A stretch of 64,000 nt of DNA from Verrucomicrobiota bacterium (GTDB lineage: Bacteria > Verrucomicrobiota > Verrucomicrobiia > Limisphaerales > JADJPG01), in the NCBI GenBank assembly GCA_016713365.1, contig JADJPG010000036.1, forward strand, positions 22,918-86,917. The letters run 5' to 3'. Below the pieces are notes generated by a model, which saw only the letters and a program-made list of their open reading frames with translations, made no database searches and was not told the origin of the DNA. Of this stretch, positions 36,186 through 43,778 are shown in pieces. Made by a program: the position numbers and the translations under genes. The number at the start of each line of letters is the position of its first letter. The stretch's first letter is position 1.

Positions 36186-36252
36186 GTCCTTCCTGCTGCC
36201 GCCCCGCGAAGACTACTGACGCGTCACGGCAGCGCCGGTGGGGATATCCGGC

Positions 36253-39200
36253 TTATTGGAAGTTCAACCGCCAGCAGCCCTGGACTTGATTCTTGCGAAT
36301 GTCCGGTCCGACCGGGCCGCGGCCGTGGAAGTAGTCGTTCATGTTGTGGCAGCCGCCGGGCCCGATGACGCCGATGGCCACCGCGATGTCCGAAGCTGGT
36401 TGTTGCTCGGCCTTGGCGAGGAACCACGCGTCACGCACGCGCATGGGCGGGAGGATGCCAAACTTGCCGTGCATCCAGTCCGCGAACGCGAAACCGAAGC
36501 CGCTCCAATCGTGGGCGTTGGTCTCGAAGCCGAGCATGATGTGGAGCCCGTCGAAGTCGGGAATCCAGCGGTCATACCACTTCTTTCCACCCCACGTGTC
36601 CTTGAGCACCTGGCAGGAGGTGAGAGCGAGCCATTCCATGTCGCCATTGCCCCAGTCGCCGATGGTGTCGGTGTAATAGATCTCACCGTCATCCTTTGCA
36701 CTTTCGAAGGTGAACCCGCCACCGTAGCCGTGGCCGATGTAGAAGGTGAGATCCACGTTGTCGGTGTAGATGTGGTCGAGCCCAGTGCCGCCCTGCTTGA
36801 AGTCCCGTTCCCAGCAGCCGACTCCAGTGAAGTTGAAGCGACGGAACGCGCCACCTCCGCTCATGCGGGAGTTGAATCCGCTCTGGATGCCTGCGCCCAT
36901 GTCGGATACCGCGCGCTCGGTACCGTAGTCCACCACACCGCCGACGGCCGCCATGAACATCGGTCCGACGATGCCGCCTTCGACCTCCACGGTCTTGCTC
37001 GCGCTGACGGGGATGCCGTTTGCATCGATGACGGTGACGCGGACGGTGTCCGTCTTCTGCTCTTCGCGAACCTGCGCCTCGTACTCGATGCTGGAGGCGT
37101 CTTCCGGGAAGCCGCTGAGGTCCACGCTGGAGGATGACCAGTGGAACGTGTAAGGAGGCGTGCCGCCGCGAACGGTGGCCTTGGCGTTGACCAGATTTCC
37201 CTGAGCCGAGGCTTCGAGAATCACGTGCGGGATCAGTTCCGGATCGTCCGTGGCGGGAATGATGGTCTGCATCAGACTCACCGTCTGGCCGCCCACCGGC
37301 GCGTCACCACCACATTCATAGCACGGCAGAATCTTCTGCACGGCGGGAAGGAGGAGACCGGTCTGGATCGCCGGCGCGAAGTAGACAAGGCGCGGACGTT
37401 GGTTACCGCCGAGGTTCGGATAACGCTCACGGCAGCGGCGGGCGGCTTCGTCGACGGAGATGATCGGAATCTCACCGGCGAGTTCGAGCTTGCGCATGGA
37501 GACGTTCAACGACGTGGGCTCGCCATCCGGTCCGAAGGACACGCGGAGATTGGAGCCGGGGCCGGTGAGCGGAATGCCACCGAGGTCGAACTGATAGAGC
37601 ACGTGCGTATCGATTGGAGCATTGTCCAACACCGGCCGGCCATTCGCGTCGACCACTTCGAGCGTGGTGTGGCGGACGATCGGATCTTCCGGTTTCGGAC
37701 CAATCGTCGCGGGATCTTCCGGCTTGGGTCCGATCCCGGCGCGCAAGATGGCGCGGCGGAAGATTTCGGTGGCCTTGTCGCCATCGATCGGAGTCAGGCG
37801 TTTGATGGCATCGAAGTCGAACGATTCGAACGCCATTTCACCTTCGCCATCTTCATTGCCGCGACGCAGTTCATCGATGATGCCCTGATCTTGAATGGGC
37901 TTGGTCGGCACCATCTGGAACTTGCGATGATCGACGAACCGAACGGAACCGTCGCCGAACATCAAACCTTCCTGCGGAATACCGAGCGCCTCGGCCAGCG
38001 CACCAGCTTGACCCCGGGTGATGCCGGTCTCCAACACGGAATAGAACGGCGCCGTCTGTTGGTCGCACCTGATCAGGCGGAAGAAGCGGTGGCGCTGATC
38101 AACGGGCAGACGCACGCACCAGGAATCGAAACTGTCGTCCGGCGTGACTGGCACATCCGTCCAGACAATCGGAGGATTGAGGCTGCGAGTGCTCTGCAAC
38201 TTGTAGCAGGCGCACGTCTTCGGCCAGCAGATGACTACGAAACGCCCGTCGCGCTTGATGGAGAGTCGCGGACGAGGATCGTCCTTCAGCACGGTGACGG
38301 TGAACTTGCATTCGACCTCCGCGCAAGCGTTCGTCGCGTAGCAGCGCACAATGGTCTCGCCCACCGGCAGGCACGAGCCGGACGGAGGATCGCATTTCGC
38401 AAGGGCGCCATTCACCACGACTGGCGGCGTGTAGTGGACCACCGCGCATTCATTCGAGCAGGCCACCACGACCATGTCCTGCGGACAACGAATCACGGGC
38501 GGCTGGCTCTGGCCTTCAATCACGCGCACATCGAAACGGCACACATCCCGATCAAGGCAGATGTTGGTCGCGACACACGTCACGGTGTGCACACCCACCG
38601 TCAGGCAGGTGCCAGGCGGAGGATTGCAGCCCACGAGCGCGCCATTGGAAACGGTCGGCAGCGGATAGGTCGCAGGGATGCAATTCGTCGCGCACGGCAC
38701 CGTCAGAACGATGGGGTTGGTGGGGCAGCGGATGACCGGAGGCGGAATCGGGCGAACGACGACGGTGAACTCGCATTCCGTGGTTCCGCACTGATTCGAC
38801 GCGACACAATTCACCACATGCACGCCGAGGTTCATCACCGTTCCCGACGGTGGATTGCAGATCACCGCGGTACCGGCCGGATTTACCACCGGGGGCGGAT
38901 AAACCACGACGGCGGAATTCGAGCAGGTCAGCAGCGTGATGTTCGACGGGCATTGAATGCCGGGAGCCTGACCGGGTTCTACGCGGACGGTGAACGTGCA
39001 TTCGTCCTTGTTCTCGCACCGATCCACGGCGCGGCAGGTGACCGTGGTCACGCCGCAGGGAAAGAAGCTGCCGGAAGGCGGCTGGCAGACGACCGCCACG
39101 TTGCCGCTGTTGTCCACGGCGGCTGGGGCGGGATAATTCACCACGGCGCCACAACCTCCAGCGACATTGGGGCAGGCCACCACGACGCGATTCGTGGGAC

Positions 39201-39555
39201 AGCGAATGACCGGCGGCTCGGTGTCGCGACGAACCGTCACGGTAAACTTGCAGGTATCGCTGTTCTGGCAGCGGTCGAACACACGACAAGTGACCTCGGT
39301 GACGCCAAGCGGCAGCACGGAGCCGTTGGGAGGATCGCAGACCAAGACCGGTTCACCGCAACCGCCGGAGACTTCCGGCATCGGATACTGGACTGGAACT
39401 TCCTGGCCACAGGTCCAGACGGTGAAGTTGGTGGGGCACTTGATGGTGAGCGGAGCAATGATGACCTGCGCCGCGGAACTCAGAATCGAGAGACAAAATA
39501 AGAATAACGCCGTCGAGAAGAGGCGACAGCGCGTTTTGGTGATCAGGACTTTCAT
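36253..39555 (-). CDS. Secreted HYR-repeat protein with DUF6345-like domain, possible clan-CD-like peptidase
   Basis: This 1100-residue protein has signal peptide LFSTALFLFCLSILSSAAQ. Five cysteine-rich HYR-type repeats of about 80 residues follow (start I-x-C-P-x-N, end C-x-F-T-V-x-V) up to about residue 420, then a short SSP-like segment and a mid-region with a doubled GPKPEDP. The C-terminal part (about 840-1100) carries DLTFYIGHGYGGGFTFES with H942 and MEWLALTSCQVLKDTWGG with C981. A hydrophobic strand ending His-Gly and another ending Ser-Cys, 39 apart, recall caspase/gingipain (clan CD) peptidases; the DUF6345 label is from memory of this motif. Cell-surface processing or adhesion are possible; catalytic function is an inference. 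No frameshift. Confidence 0.8.
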   Translation of the reverse strand: MKVLITKTRCRLFSTALFLFCLSILSSAAQVIIAPLTIKCPTNFTVWTCGQEVPVQYPMPEVSGGCGEPVLVCDPPNGSVLPLGVTEVTCRVFDRCQNSDTCKFTVTVRRDTEPPVIRCPTNRVVVACPNVAGGCGAVVNYPAPAAVDNSGNVAVVCQPPSGSFFPCGVTTVTCRAVDRCENKDECTFTVRVEPGQAPGIQCPSNITLLTCSNSAVVVYPPPVVNPAGTAVICNPPSGTVMNLGVHVVNCVASNQCGTTECEFTVVVRPIPPPVIRCPTNPIVLTVPCATNCIPATYPLPTVSNGALVGCNPPPGTCLTVGVHTVTCVATNICLDRDVCRFDVRVIEGQSQPPVIRCPQDMVVVACSNECAVVHYTPPVVVNGALAKCDPPSGSCLPVGETIVRCYATNACAEVECKFTVTVLKDDPRPRLSIKRDGRFVVICWPKTCACYKLQSTRSLNPPIVWTDVPVTPDDSFDSWCVRLPVDQRHRFFRLIRCDQQTAPFYSVLETGITRGQAGALAEALGIPQEGLMFGDGSVRFVDHRKFQMVPTKPIQDQGIIDELRRGNEDGEGEMAFESFDFDAIKRLTPIDGDKATEIFRRAILRAGIGPKPEDPATIGPKPEDPIVRHTTLEVVDANGRPVLDNAPIDTHVLYQFDLGGIPLTGPGSNLRVSFGPDGEPTSLNVSMRKLELAGEIPIISVDEAARRCRERYPNLGGNQRPRLVYFAPAIQTGLLLPAVQKILPCYECGGDAPVGGQTVSLMQTIIPATDDPELIPHVILEASAQGNLVNAKATVRGGTPPYTFHWSSSSVDLSGFPEDASSIEYEAQVREEQKTDTVRVTVIDANGIPVSASKTVEVEGGIVGPMFMAAVGGVVDYGTERAVSDMGAGIQSGFNSRMSGGGAFRRFNFTGVGCWERDFKQGGTGLDHIYTDNVDLTFYIGHGYGGGFTFESAKDDGEIYYTDTIGDWGNGDMEWLALTSCQVLKDTWGGKKWYDRWIPDFDGLHIMLGFETNAHDWSGFGFAFADWMHGKFGILPPMRVRDAWFLAKAEQQPASDIAVAIGVIGPGGCHNMNDYFHGRGPVGPDIRKNQVQGCWRLNFQ

Positions 39556-39981
39556 AGGACTGAGGGGTTCATGCGTTGGTTTTTGGTTTTTGTTACCGAC
39601 AAAATTATTCGCGTATCAGCGGTGGACCCCGCCCCCGGATTCGCCGGGGGCGGGTGCCACACAATCCGTTCTGTCCCTGTGTTCAGGGTTTTTGTTCCAG
39701 GCGGCTGGCAAGCACACACAGAGTTTTGTTAATTGCCAACCGATCACCTGGCCTCGCTTCAGAACGAGTCCCGCATCCGCGGGGAGGCTTGATTGCCTTC
39801 ACCCATTACAGAAGAAAGCACCCGGGGGTTCTTACAGGTTATTGAAAAAAAATTTTGGAGATGGACTAGGGGACCATCGTGCTCCTCTCTCACCGCAGAA
39901 ACAAGGCTGGAAAGCGGGAATTTCGTCGTTCGCTCGCCGCTGGAGAAACCGACTGACACCGCGAGGTGGGGAAACAATCTC
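39556..39981. other. 426-base gene-free stretch upstream of the HYR gene
   Basis: This is leader/promoter space for the HYR gene and the tail of the membrane-protein operon. It contains a strong GC hairpin at 39628-39654 (CCCGCCCCCGG/CCGGGGGCGGG, loop ATTCG) with no adjacent T-run in either direction, a T/A-rich segment at 39560-39610, and a run of eight A near 39845-39852. No open frame with a plausible start or family match. I cannot identify a riboswitch. Confidence 0.4.
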
Positions 39982-40683
39982 TCAAGTCACAGACGCAGAA
40001 TTGCGACGAATGGCCGCCCGGATGCCCGCCTGACACTCATACAGCGCGTAACCCAGCCCGCTTCCCAATCCGGCCCCGTGCGCAAATCCCCAGGCGAGCT
40101 TCGAAATCCAGGAACGTGTGGCGCGATCAAGGTGTTCGCTCAGCCAGTGATCCGGCGAAAGTCGTCCGAAGAAATCGTAAATCGCGCTGCCGAGGAAATA
40201 TCCCAGCGAATGGAGAACAAACAGAACGAGGACGACCTTCCACCGGCCGGCGCGCAGTCCAAATCCCGCCGCCAACACCAGCGCTAGGGCAGCGCTACCC
40301 GTGAAGGAACCGACCCATTCCCCCGCCCTGCCTCGCACCACAAACCAACTCGCCGACCACAGGACGGCGTAGGCAGTGAACGCCACCGCGAACAACACGT
40401 AGAATCGCGCCAAGGTGCGCGAGCCAATCACGACTGGGTTCAAGAGTCCGCCCGCCAGCGCAATGAACACCGCCGCCCACACGGCGTAGGCGCCGCCTTC
40501 ACCCAACGCGCGATACATCATTCGCCCGTGCAACGCCCAGGATCCGTAGACCACGAGACTTGCGACGGTGAATCCTAATGTGCCGAGCAGAATGGATCGT
40601 CCCAGGGTCGGAACGGAAATGGTGGAGGTGTCATTGCCGGCTCGCGACAAGACTGATTGAGAATCCAAACCGAACAGGGTCAT
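39982..40683 (-). CDS. Multi-pass membrane protein, unknown
   Basis: This 233-residue protein has six to seven predicted helices (for example ILLGTLGFTVASLVVYGSWAL, VWAAVFIALAGGLLNPVVIG, FYVLFAVAFTAYAVLWSASW, ALALVLAAGFGLRAG, WKVVLVLFVLHSLGYFLGS). HSLGYFLG and GFAHGAGLGSGLGYALYE contain His-Gly motifs in membrane positions that recall rhomboid or CAAX-like folds, but the serine motif of rhomboids is missing, so no enzyme is claimed. It lies 75 bases after the TPR gene and is the last gene of the ABC exporter operon on this strand. Confidence 0.65.
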   Translation of the reverse strand: MTLFGLDSQSVLSRAGNDTSTISVPTLGRSILLGTLGFTVASLVVYGSWALHGRMMYRALGEGGAYAVWAAVFIALAGGLLNPVVIGSRTLARFYVLFAVAFTAYAVLWSASWFVVRGRAGEWVGSFTGSAALALVLAAGFGLRAGRWKVVLVLFVLHSLGYFLGSAIYDFFGRLSPDHWLSEHLDRATRSWISKLAWGFAHGAGLGSGLGYALYECQAGIRAAIRRNSASVT

Positions 40684-40758
40684 GAGCGGACCCTAGCGTG
40701 AGGCTGGCTGTGGGGAAACTGGTTTTCCGCTGAACTGAAAACCCGGCGAGCCTCGAAC

Positions 40759-41664
40759 TTACCGCACCAGCGGAACCTTGCTGGGCGGCTGGTTCGTCTT
40801 CAAGTAATCGATCCATTCCTGAATGCTCTGTTTGCTCGGGGAAACCTGCTTGAGCAACGTGTAGTGCTCGATGGCGCGCGGATAGTTGTTTTGTTCCCGC
40901 TCCAGCTTCGCGAGCTGATTGAGAATCTGCCCCAGCAACAACGTGTTCGGCTCGGTCTTTCGACCTTCCTGTTCCCGCCAACGAACCATCGAGAGCTCAA
41001 GAACATTGCGCGCGCGTGAAATATCCTTCCAGCCCTCGTAGTAAATGGACCCCAGTCCGAAGAGAATCTCGCAATCGCCCGGATTCGCGCGCAGTCCTTC
41101 GCGGAGAAATTGTTCTGCTTCGTCGATCTTTCCGAGCTTCGTCCACAGCCAGAAGGACGCGACGGTGTAGGTCTCAATCCGCTGCGGATCCATCTCCGCC
41201 GAGAGTCGCAGCCACGGCAGAATCTCGCGCTCCATGCCGGCTTCCGCCGCGTGATCGTGATCCGGATCGTGTTTATGATCATGCGCGTCACATTCGCCCA
41301 CGTGAACATGGCGCGACGGGAAGAAGTTCCGGCTGAACGCATCGATCCAGTCGTGAGGTTTGCCGAGAAAATCGCCTTCGCACTTTTCGTCGTCGTGCGG
41401 CTTCTCGTTGCCCGTGATCGCCTTCTCGTCGAAGCCTTCCTTCGAATCGTAGACCGACGGGTAATAGCCCTTGTGAAAATAAGCGTCGGCCTTGGCGTAG
41501 AAATGACGGGCGAACATCCGCCGGCTGTCGCCCAGCGCGACCTGAATTACGTTGTCAGTCTGCGTGCGGCTGCCGGCCCAGGATTGGAACCATGGCTCCA
41601 GCGTCGTCGAGAGACTGAACGCGACCAGAGTGAGCAAAGAAAGCGACAGCAGGTAGGCGCGCAT
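40759..41664 (-). CDS. Membrane-anchored TPR protein with a His/Asp-rich loop
   Basis: This 301-residue protein has one N-terminal helix (LLSLSLLTLVAFSLSTTLEPW) then a periplasmic part. Residues about 120-140 carry HVHVGECDAHDHKHDPDHDH, an unusual His/Asp cluster with one Cys that could bind metals. After it, TPR-like repeats are seen: IETYTVASFWLWTKLGKIDE, then AEQFLREGLRANPGDCEILF, and NNYPRAIEHYTLLKQ. It is separated from the ABC permease by only three bases, so it is likely part of one complex. Role in transport unknown; a chaperone or metal-sensing link is speculative. Confidence 0.75.
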   Translation of the reverse strand: MRAYLLSLSLLTLVAFSLSTTLEPWFQSWAGSRTQTDNVIQVALGDSRRMFARHFYAKADAYFHKGYYPSVYDSKEGFDEKAITGNEKPHDDEKCEGDFLGKPHDWIDAFSRNFFPSRHVHVGECDAHDHKHDPDHDHAAEAGMEREILPWLRLSAEMDPQRIETYTVASFWLWTKLGKIDEAEQFLREGLRANPGDCEILFGLGSIYYEGWKDISRARNVLELSMVRWREQEGRKTEPNTLLLGQILNQLAKLEREQNNYPRAIEHYTLLKQVSPSKQSIQEWIDYLKTNQPPSKVPLVR

Positions 41665-41667
41665 GAA

Positions 41668-42528
41668 TCAATTGATGGCTTTGCGACGAAACGCGAGGCA
41701 CGCGAGCGAAAGGAAGATCGCGGAGTAGGTCACGGCGTAGGCAAGCCCCGCCGCCCAGATGTCCCAGCGGATCGCCGACCAGTTGTGCACGATGAGGTCA
41801 CGCACATCGAAGATCTCCAGGTGCGGCAGCACAAAGTAGAGCCCGTAAACGATGCTCTGCACGGGTTCTTCCAGTTTCAGCGCGACTTTGTTCAAATGCC
41901 GGCCAATGAGCAGAATGCCAACGGTGACGACGAGGACGATTGTGTTGGTCGACGATGGTGCGGCGAGAACGACGGAGCCCAACAGCGTCATCGCGCACAC
42001 GATTCCGAGCATGAACCAGTGGAGCACAGCAGCCTGGAAGTAGTTTACGATCGGCCACTGATGTTCCTTCGCACCCGCCACCGCGCCGAAGAATACATAG
42101 AACAGCAACAGCGAGATTCCCGAAGCGAGCCAGCAGCCGAGGAATTTCCCCAGCACGAGCTGATTGCGAGTCACCGGCTTGGCCAGCAACGGAAACAACG
42201 TGCGCTGCTCCCGCTCTGCCGGGATCTGCCGCGCTGCCGTCGTGATCGTGATGACGAGAGAGGCCGCCCAAATCAGGAACAGGCAAAGCTCCTTCAGATA
42301 GCGGACGATGTTGTCCTGATTGAAGAAAGTCACAGAGCCCATCAACAGCGTGACCAGCGCGGTCAGCACAAAGAGCACGTAGAAATCCTTGCGGCGGTAC
42401 ATCTCCTTGATGACGACGCCGGCAATGGCCAGGACGTTGTTCAACGTTCCCGCGCGTTCCTCGCGAGCCGGAAGTTCAGGCAGCCTTGCGGTCTCGATGG
42501 TGTGGGTCGTGGGATTCATGGTAGCCAA
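41668..42528 (-). CDS. ABC-2 type transporter permease
   Basis: This 286-residue protein has a cytosolic N-tail, a helix VLFVLTALVTLLMGSV, and ABC-2 features: loop motif PAEREQRTLFPLLAKPVTRN, then five further helices. The EREQRTLxxLLAKPVTR block is the typical coupling element for family members related to gliding- or nodulation-type exporters. An internal ATG at 42519 is an alternative start. The start overlaps the end of the ATPase gene by 44-53 bases, tying the two. It exports an unknown substrate or remodels the membrane. Confidence 0.85.
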   Translation of the reverse strand: MATMNPTTHTIETARLPELPAREERAGTLNNVLAIAGVVIKEMYRRKDFYVLFVLTALVTLLMGSVTFFNQDNIVRYLKELCLFLIWAASLVITITTAARQIPAEREQRTLFPLLAKPVTRNQLVLGKFLGCWLASGISLLLFYVFFGAVAGAKEHQWPIVNYFQAAVLHWFMLGIVCAMTLLGSVVLAAPSSTNTIVLVVTVGILLIGRHLNKVALKLEEPVQSIVYGLYFVLPHLEIFDVRDLIVHNWSAIRWDIWAAGLAYAVTYSAIFLSLACLAFRRKAIN

Positions 42529-43261
42529 TGATTTTGAGGAAAACTTGTTCGAGATTCGGCTGCTGGTAGAGCCGGACGAGTTCAGAAACCTCTCCCTCCG
42601 CCTTCAGCTCGCCTTGCGTCAGAATGGCGACGCGATCGCACACGGTCTCCACTTCGCCAAGCTCGTGCGACGAGAAGAACACCGTTTTACCCTCGTTCTT
42701 CAGGCGCAGGATGATCTCGCGGACTTTCATCCGCCCGATGGGATCGAGACCGCTCGTCGGCTCGTCGAGAATCAGCAGATCCGGATTGTTGATCAGCGCC
42801 TGAGCCAGCCCCACGCGCTGCTGCATGCCTTTGGAATACGTTTTGATCTGTCGCTTCCGCGCGTGTTCGAGTTCCACCAGCTTCAGCACGGAATCGATCC
42901 GCTTCTCCACTTCGTTGCGGGGAATGCGAAAGATCTTCGCGTAGAACCGGAGGATCTCCTCCGCGGTAAGAAACTTATAGTAGTACGTCTGCTCCGGCAG
43001 GTAACCGATGCGCTGCCGCGCCACCGGTTCACGGACATTCACGCCGAACAACCAAGCGTCCCCGCCGGTGGCGTTCACGAAACCGAGCAGGACGTTCATC
43101 GTCGTCGTCTTGCCGGCACCGTTCGGTCCCAGGAAGCCATAGACCTCGCCCGGGCGCACGGCGAGATTCAGGCCCTTCAAGGCCCGCTTGACCTCCTGCC
43201 CCATTTCGCGGCTACGGTATTCGACCCGGAGATCTTCGGTTTTCAATATGGCTTTGCTCAT
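42476..43261 (-). CDS. ABC transporter ATP-binding protein
   Basis: ATG 43261 was preferred over a longer frame because it begins the fold (MSKAILKTEDLRVEY). The 261-residue ATPase has Walker A GPNGAGKTTT, the CcmA-like YLPEQTYYYKFLTAEEIL, signature YSKGMQQRVGLAQAL, Walker B LLILDEPTSGLD and H-loop FFSSHELGE. This is the first gene of an exporter operon with permease, TPR and membrane protein following on the same strand. Confidence 0.9.
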   Translation of the reverse strand: MSKAILKTEDLRVEYRSREMGQEVKRALKGLNLAVRPGEVYGFLGPNGAGKTTTMNVLLGFVNATGGDAWLFGVNVREPVARQRIGYLPEQTYYYKFLTAEEILRFYAKIFRIPRNEVEKRIDSVLKLVELEHARKRQIKTYSKGMQQRVGLAQALINNPDLLILDEPTSGLDPIGRMKVREIILRLKNEGKTVFFSSHELGEVETVCDRVAILTQGELKAEGEVSELVRLYQQPNLEQVFLKIIGYHESHDPHHRDRKAA

Positions 43262-43528
43262 AGCAAGACTCAGGCAGGCAATGCTTAGCCGGAAGTGTAC
43301 CAACGACGAAATTGCGCCTCAGACCTGGGCGAAACCCCGGAAAACCCACTTCCCCACCCGTCCCTGCGCCAAGCAGCTCCACCTTGCCTTGCAACAATTG
43401 CCGGCCGCAGCTGGCAAAACGTGCGCGGCCAACGGCCGCACCGTTACCGACCGGACCGCGCCTTGAGTCTTCACATCCGGAATCGCCGACGATACGTTCC
43501 CGCCAGCGCCCGATGCGCCCGCTCAAGC

Positions 43529-43759
43529 ATGAAACCGACGCGAAAGATTAAGTGCCCGTCCTGCAAAAAGGAGGGTGATTGGTTTGAAGAGAAATACGGT
43601 CCGTTCTGCTCGCATCGGTGCAAGCTCGTCGACCTCGGCAAGTGGATGAACGAGGAGGCGCGCATCTCCGAGCCCTTGCGGCCGGAGCATCTGGAACAAT
43701 TCGCCGACCTCCCTCCCGGCCAGCATCTCGACAAGCCGGAGCCGGATTCGTCCGCCTAG
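43529..43759 (+). CDS. yacG: YacG-type zinc-binding DNA gyrase inhibitor
   Basis: This encodes 76 residues from ATG 43529. The four cysteines C-P-S-C (residues 9 and 12) and F-C-S-H-R-C (27 and 31) form the YacG zinc knuckle, followed by KLVDLGKWMNEEARI, the conserved helix. Family length is about 65, so this has a short tail of about ten residues. YacG binds GyrB and can inhibit DNA gyrase in Escherichia coli. The gene stands alone between a divergent ABC operon and the convergent sensor-kinase gene. Confidence 0.88.
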   Translation: MKPTRKIKCPSCKKEGDWFEEKYGPFCSHRCKLVDLGKWMNEEARISEPLRPEHLEQFADLPPGQHLDKPEPDSSA

Positions 43760-43778
43760 CAGTCCGCCGATTGTGAGT

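Noticed and set aside
37141..39501. A 786-codon plus-strand frame opposite the HYR gene, and similar long frames at 6285-7658, 28028-29641 and 32600-33781
   Set aside because: All mirror well-recognised genes on the other strand, with no signal peptide, motif or start context of their own.
39628..39654. Strong GC hairpin as intrinsic terminator
   Set aside because: No T-run on either side and it is over 300 bases from the nearest upstream stop; kept only as a structured element.
39660..39850. Riboswitch in the HYR gene leader
   Set aside because: Local hairpins exist, but I could not match conserved positions of c-di-GMP, cobalamin or other known classes.
39982..40683. Rhomboid protease
   Set aside because: Membrane topology and His-Gly motifs are suggestive but the GxSG serine motif is missing.
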